A stretch of DNA of 25,134 nt from Anaerobutyricum faecale. GTDB taxonomy: Bacteria; Bacillota; Clostridia; Lachnospirales; Lachnospiraceae. The notes beneath the pieces were generated by a model. It was not told the DNA's origin. It made no database searches and saw only the letters and a program-made list of their open reading frames with translations. The translations under genes were made by a program, and so were the position numbers. Shown here piece by piece: positions 24,165 through 25,134 of this stretch. The stretch is from the NCBI GenBank assembly GCA_019119645.1, contig DWWR01000017.1, positions 1 to 25,134 on the forward strand. Reading direction: 5' to 3'. Each line of letters begins with the position of its first letter. Positions within the stretch are counted from its first letter, which is position 1.

Positions 24165-24201
24165 GATAACTGCTATAAAATACTATAACAGGAGGTGTCC
24201 T

Positions 24202-24564
24202 ATGCTTGAATGTCTGATCGTGGGAGCCGGAGGTGCGCTGGGAGCAATCCTCAGACATCTGGTGGGAATGGTTCCGCTGACTCCGGAAAATGGTTTCCCT
24301 GTGAAAACATTTTTAATCAATGTGATCGGTTCTTTTATCATCGGTCTCGTGGCAGCACTCGCCGCCAAATATACACTGAATCCGAGACTTGTACTGTTTT
24401 TGAAAGTGGGAATCTGCGGAGGATTTACGACGTTTTCTTCTTTTGCTCTGGAAACGGACCAACTGCTGGCCAAAGGAGCAGCCGCAACCGCCGCCCCATA
24501 CGTTTTGCTGAGCATTATCTGTGGAATTCTGGCAGTGTTCGCAGCGCAGAAACTCATCGCATGA
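24202..24564 (+). CDS. fluC: Fluoride channel FluC (CrcB)
   Basis: A 120-residue, four-helix membrane protein of the FluC/CrcB family, which exports toxic fluoride as an antiparallel dimer. Diagnostic motifs are GAGGALGAILRH (8-19), N40 with VIGSFIIG (41-48), and GICGGFTTFSSFALE (70-84), which contains the Phe residues and Thr/Ser track lining the pore and the central sodium site. The start was set at 24202 because AGGAGG lies eight bases upstream; the reading frame is open further upstream, but that stretch is A/T-rich leader. Only one copy is present here, so it should form a homodimer. The leader contains a long-range hairpin. Confidence 0.95.
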   Translation: MLECLIVGAGGALGAILRHLVGMVPLTPENGFPVKTFLINVIGSFIIGLVAALAAKYTLNPRLVLFLKVGICGGFTTFSSFALETDQLLAKGAAATAAPYVLLSIICGILAVFAAQKLIA

Positions 24565-24696
24565 TGATATTTTCTTGCACTTCATCAGCAAAAATTCCAT
24601 CATCTAAATCAGAAATCTTCTTTTCACAGCGATTCAAAATTTCCTGTAAGATGGACCATCTTTATAAACTTCCCTGATAAATATCGTACAATTCGA

Positions 24697-24736
24697 TAAA
24701 AGAAAACAGCGCCCTGCTCCGAAGAGCAGGGCGCTG
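24697..24736 (-). terminator. Rho-independent terminator of ppdK
   Basis: A perfect 13-bp inverted repeat (CAGCGCCCTGCTC at 24707-24719, GAGCAGGGCGCTG at 24724-24736) is followed on the minus strand by TTTTCTTTT. The minus-strand loop is UUCG closed by C-G, the exceptionally stable tetraloop. It lies about 45 bp after the ppdK stop. The stretch from 24565 to 24696 holds no gene. Confidence 0.93.
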
Positions 24737-24780
24737 CCAATATCATACTCTATGCACTTATAATCCGCAAACTGCTGGAA

Positions 24781-25134
24781 TTATTTACCAGCGATAGCTG
24801 CCTGTGCTGCTGCCAGACGAGCGATCGGTACACGGAATGGTGAGCAGGATACATAGTCAAGACCGATCTTGTAGCAGAATTCTACGGAAGATGGGTCTCC
24901 ACCGTGCTCGCCACAGATACCGCAGTGAAGGTCAGGTCTCTGGCCTTTACCTAATTTAACTGCCATATCCATTAACTTACCAACGCCATCCTGGTCGAGT
25001 TTAGCGAATGGATCGTTCTCGAAGATCTTAGCGTCGTAGTAAGCATCCAGGAACTTGCCGGCATCGTCACGGGAGAAGCCGAATGTCATCTGTGTTAAGT
25101 CGTTTGTACCGAAGCAGAAGAACTCAGCCTCTTT
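24781..25134 (-). CDS. ppdK: Pyruvate, phosphate dikinase, C-terminal fragment
   Basis: The last 117 residues of pyruvate phosphate dikinase; the rest lies beyond the right edge (the full enzyme is usually about 870-880 residues). The enzyme interconverts pyruvate, ATP and phosphate with PEP, AMP and pyrophosphate and is common in anaerobic glycolysis. The fragment starts in the PEP-binding barrel (FGTNDLTQMTFGFSRDD) and contains the catalytic cysteine motif CGICGEHGGDPSS. It closes with the conserved YVSCSPFRVPIARLAAAQAA. The reading frame is intact to the window edge, and a strong terminator follows. Confidence 0.96.
   Translation of the reverse strand, partial: KEAEFFCFGTNDLTQMTFGFSRDDAGKFLDAYYDAKIFENDPFAKLDQDGVGKLMDMAVKLGKGQRPDLHCGICGEHGGDPSSVEFCYKIGLDYVSCSPFRVPIARLAAAQAAIAGK

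Noticed and set aside
24648..24662. Palindrome AAGATGG-A-CCATCTT downstream of fluC as a terminator
   Set aside because: A one-base centre cannot form a normal RNA loop and no T run follows. It could be a protein site, but there is nothing to support that.

Overview
The window looks like chromosomal DNA of a gut-type Clostridia bacterium, most likely Lachnospiraceae. This is an inference from the gene content: a ZIP transporter, pyruvate phosphate dikinase, a LytTR/GHKL two-component pair, a heterodimeric ABC exporter behind a MarR regulator, a GH38 mannosidase, Uma2 and FluC proteins, and a very large secreted protein built from FG-GAP, Fn3, Ig-like and divergent InlB-B repeats. Most genes have strong AGGAGG-type ribosome binding sites. 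I see no tRNA, rRNA, insertion sequence, phage gene or CRISPR array.

Layout. At the left edge (minus strand) are the first codons of a ZIP metal transporter and, upstream of it, a LysR regulator with its own promoter. From 1235 to 11578 (minus) one 3447-codon gene encodes a secreted multidomain surface or extracellular protein, closed by a clear terminator at 1127-1161. A 411-bp non-coding region separates it from a divergent LytTR response regulator and AgrC/VirS-like GHKL histidine kinase (11990-14100, plus), which overlap by 4 bp. A bidirectional terminator at 14171-14216 ends this operon and the convergent marR-ABC-ABC operon (14272-18369, minus), which has a MarR-type operator next to its promoter. 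Then come a 1244-aa GH38 alpha-mannosidase, a CAT-like acetyltransferase and a Uma2-family protein (all minus), a divergent fluC fluoride channel with a structured leader (plus), and the C-terminal part of ppdK (minus), which ends in an unusually regular C(UUCG)G-loop terminator.

Main point of interest. The region between the giant gene and the two-component operon carries two 12-bp direct repeats (one mismatch) exactly 21 bp apart. That is the geometry expected for a LytTR-type regulator, and they sit just upstream of a promoter for the giant gene that has a -10 but a poor -35. With the divergent LytTR response regulator beside it, this suggests a dedicated sensor/regulator/effector unit resembling VirSR or Agr control of secreted virulence factors, but without any AgrB/AgrD gene in the window. 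The N-terminal third of the giant protein contains a Ser/Thr-flanked, alternating Gly/hydrophobic stretch that resembles the membrane-inserting hairpin of beta-pore-forming proteins. That resemblance is a hypothesis from residue pattern only.
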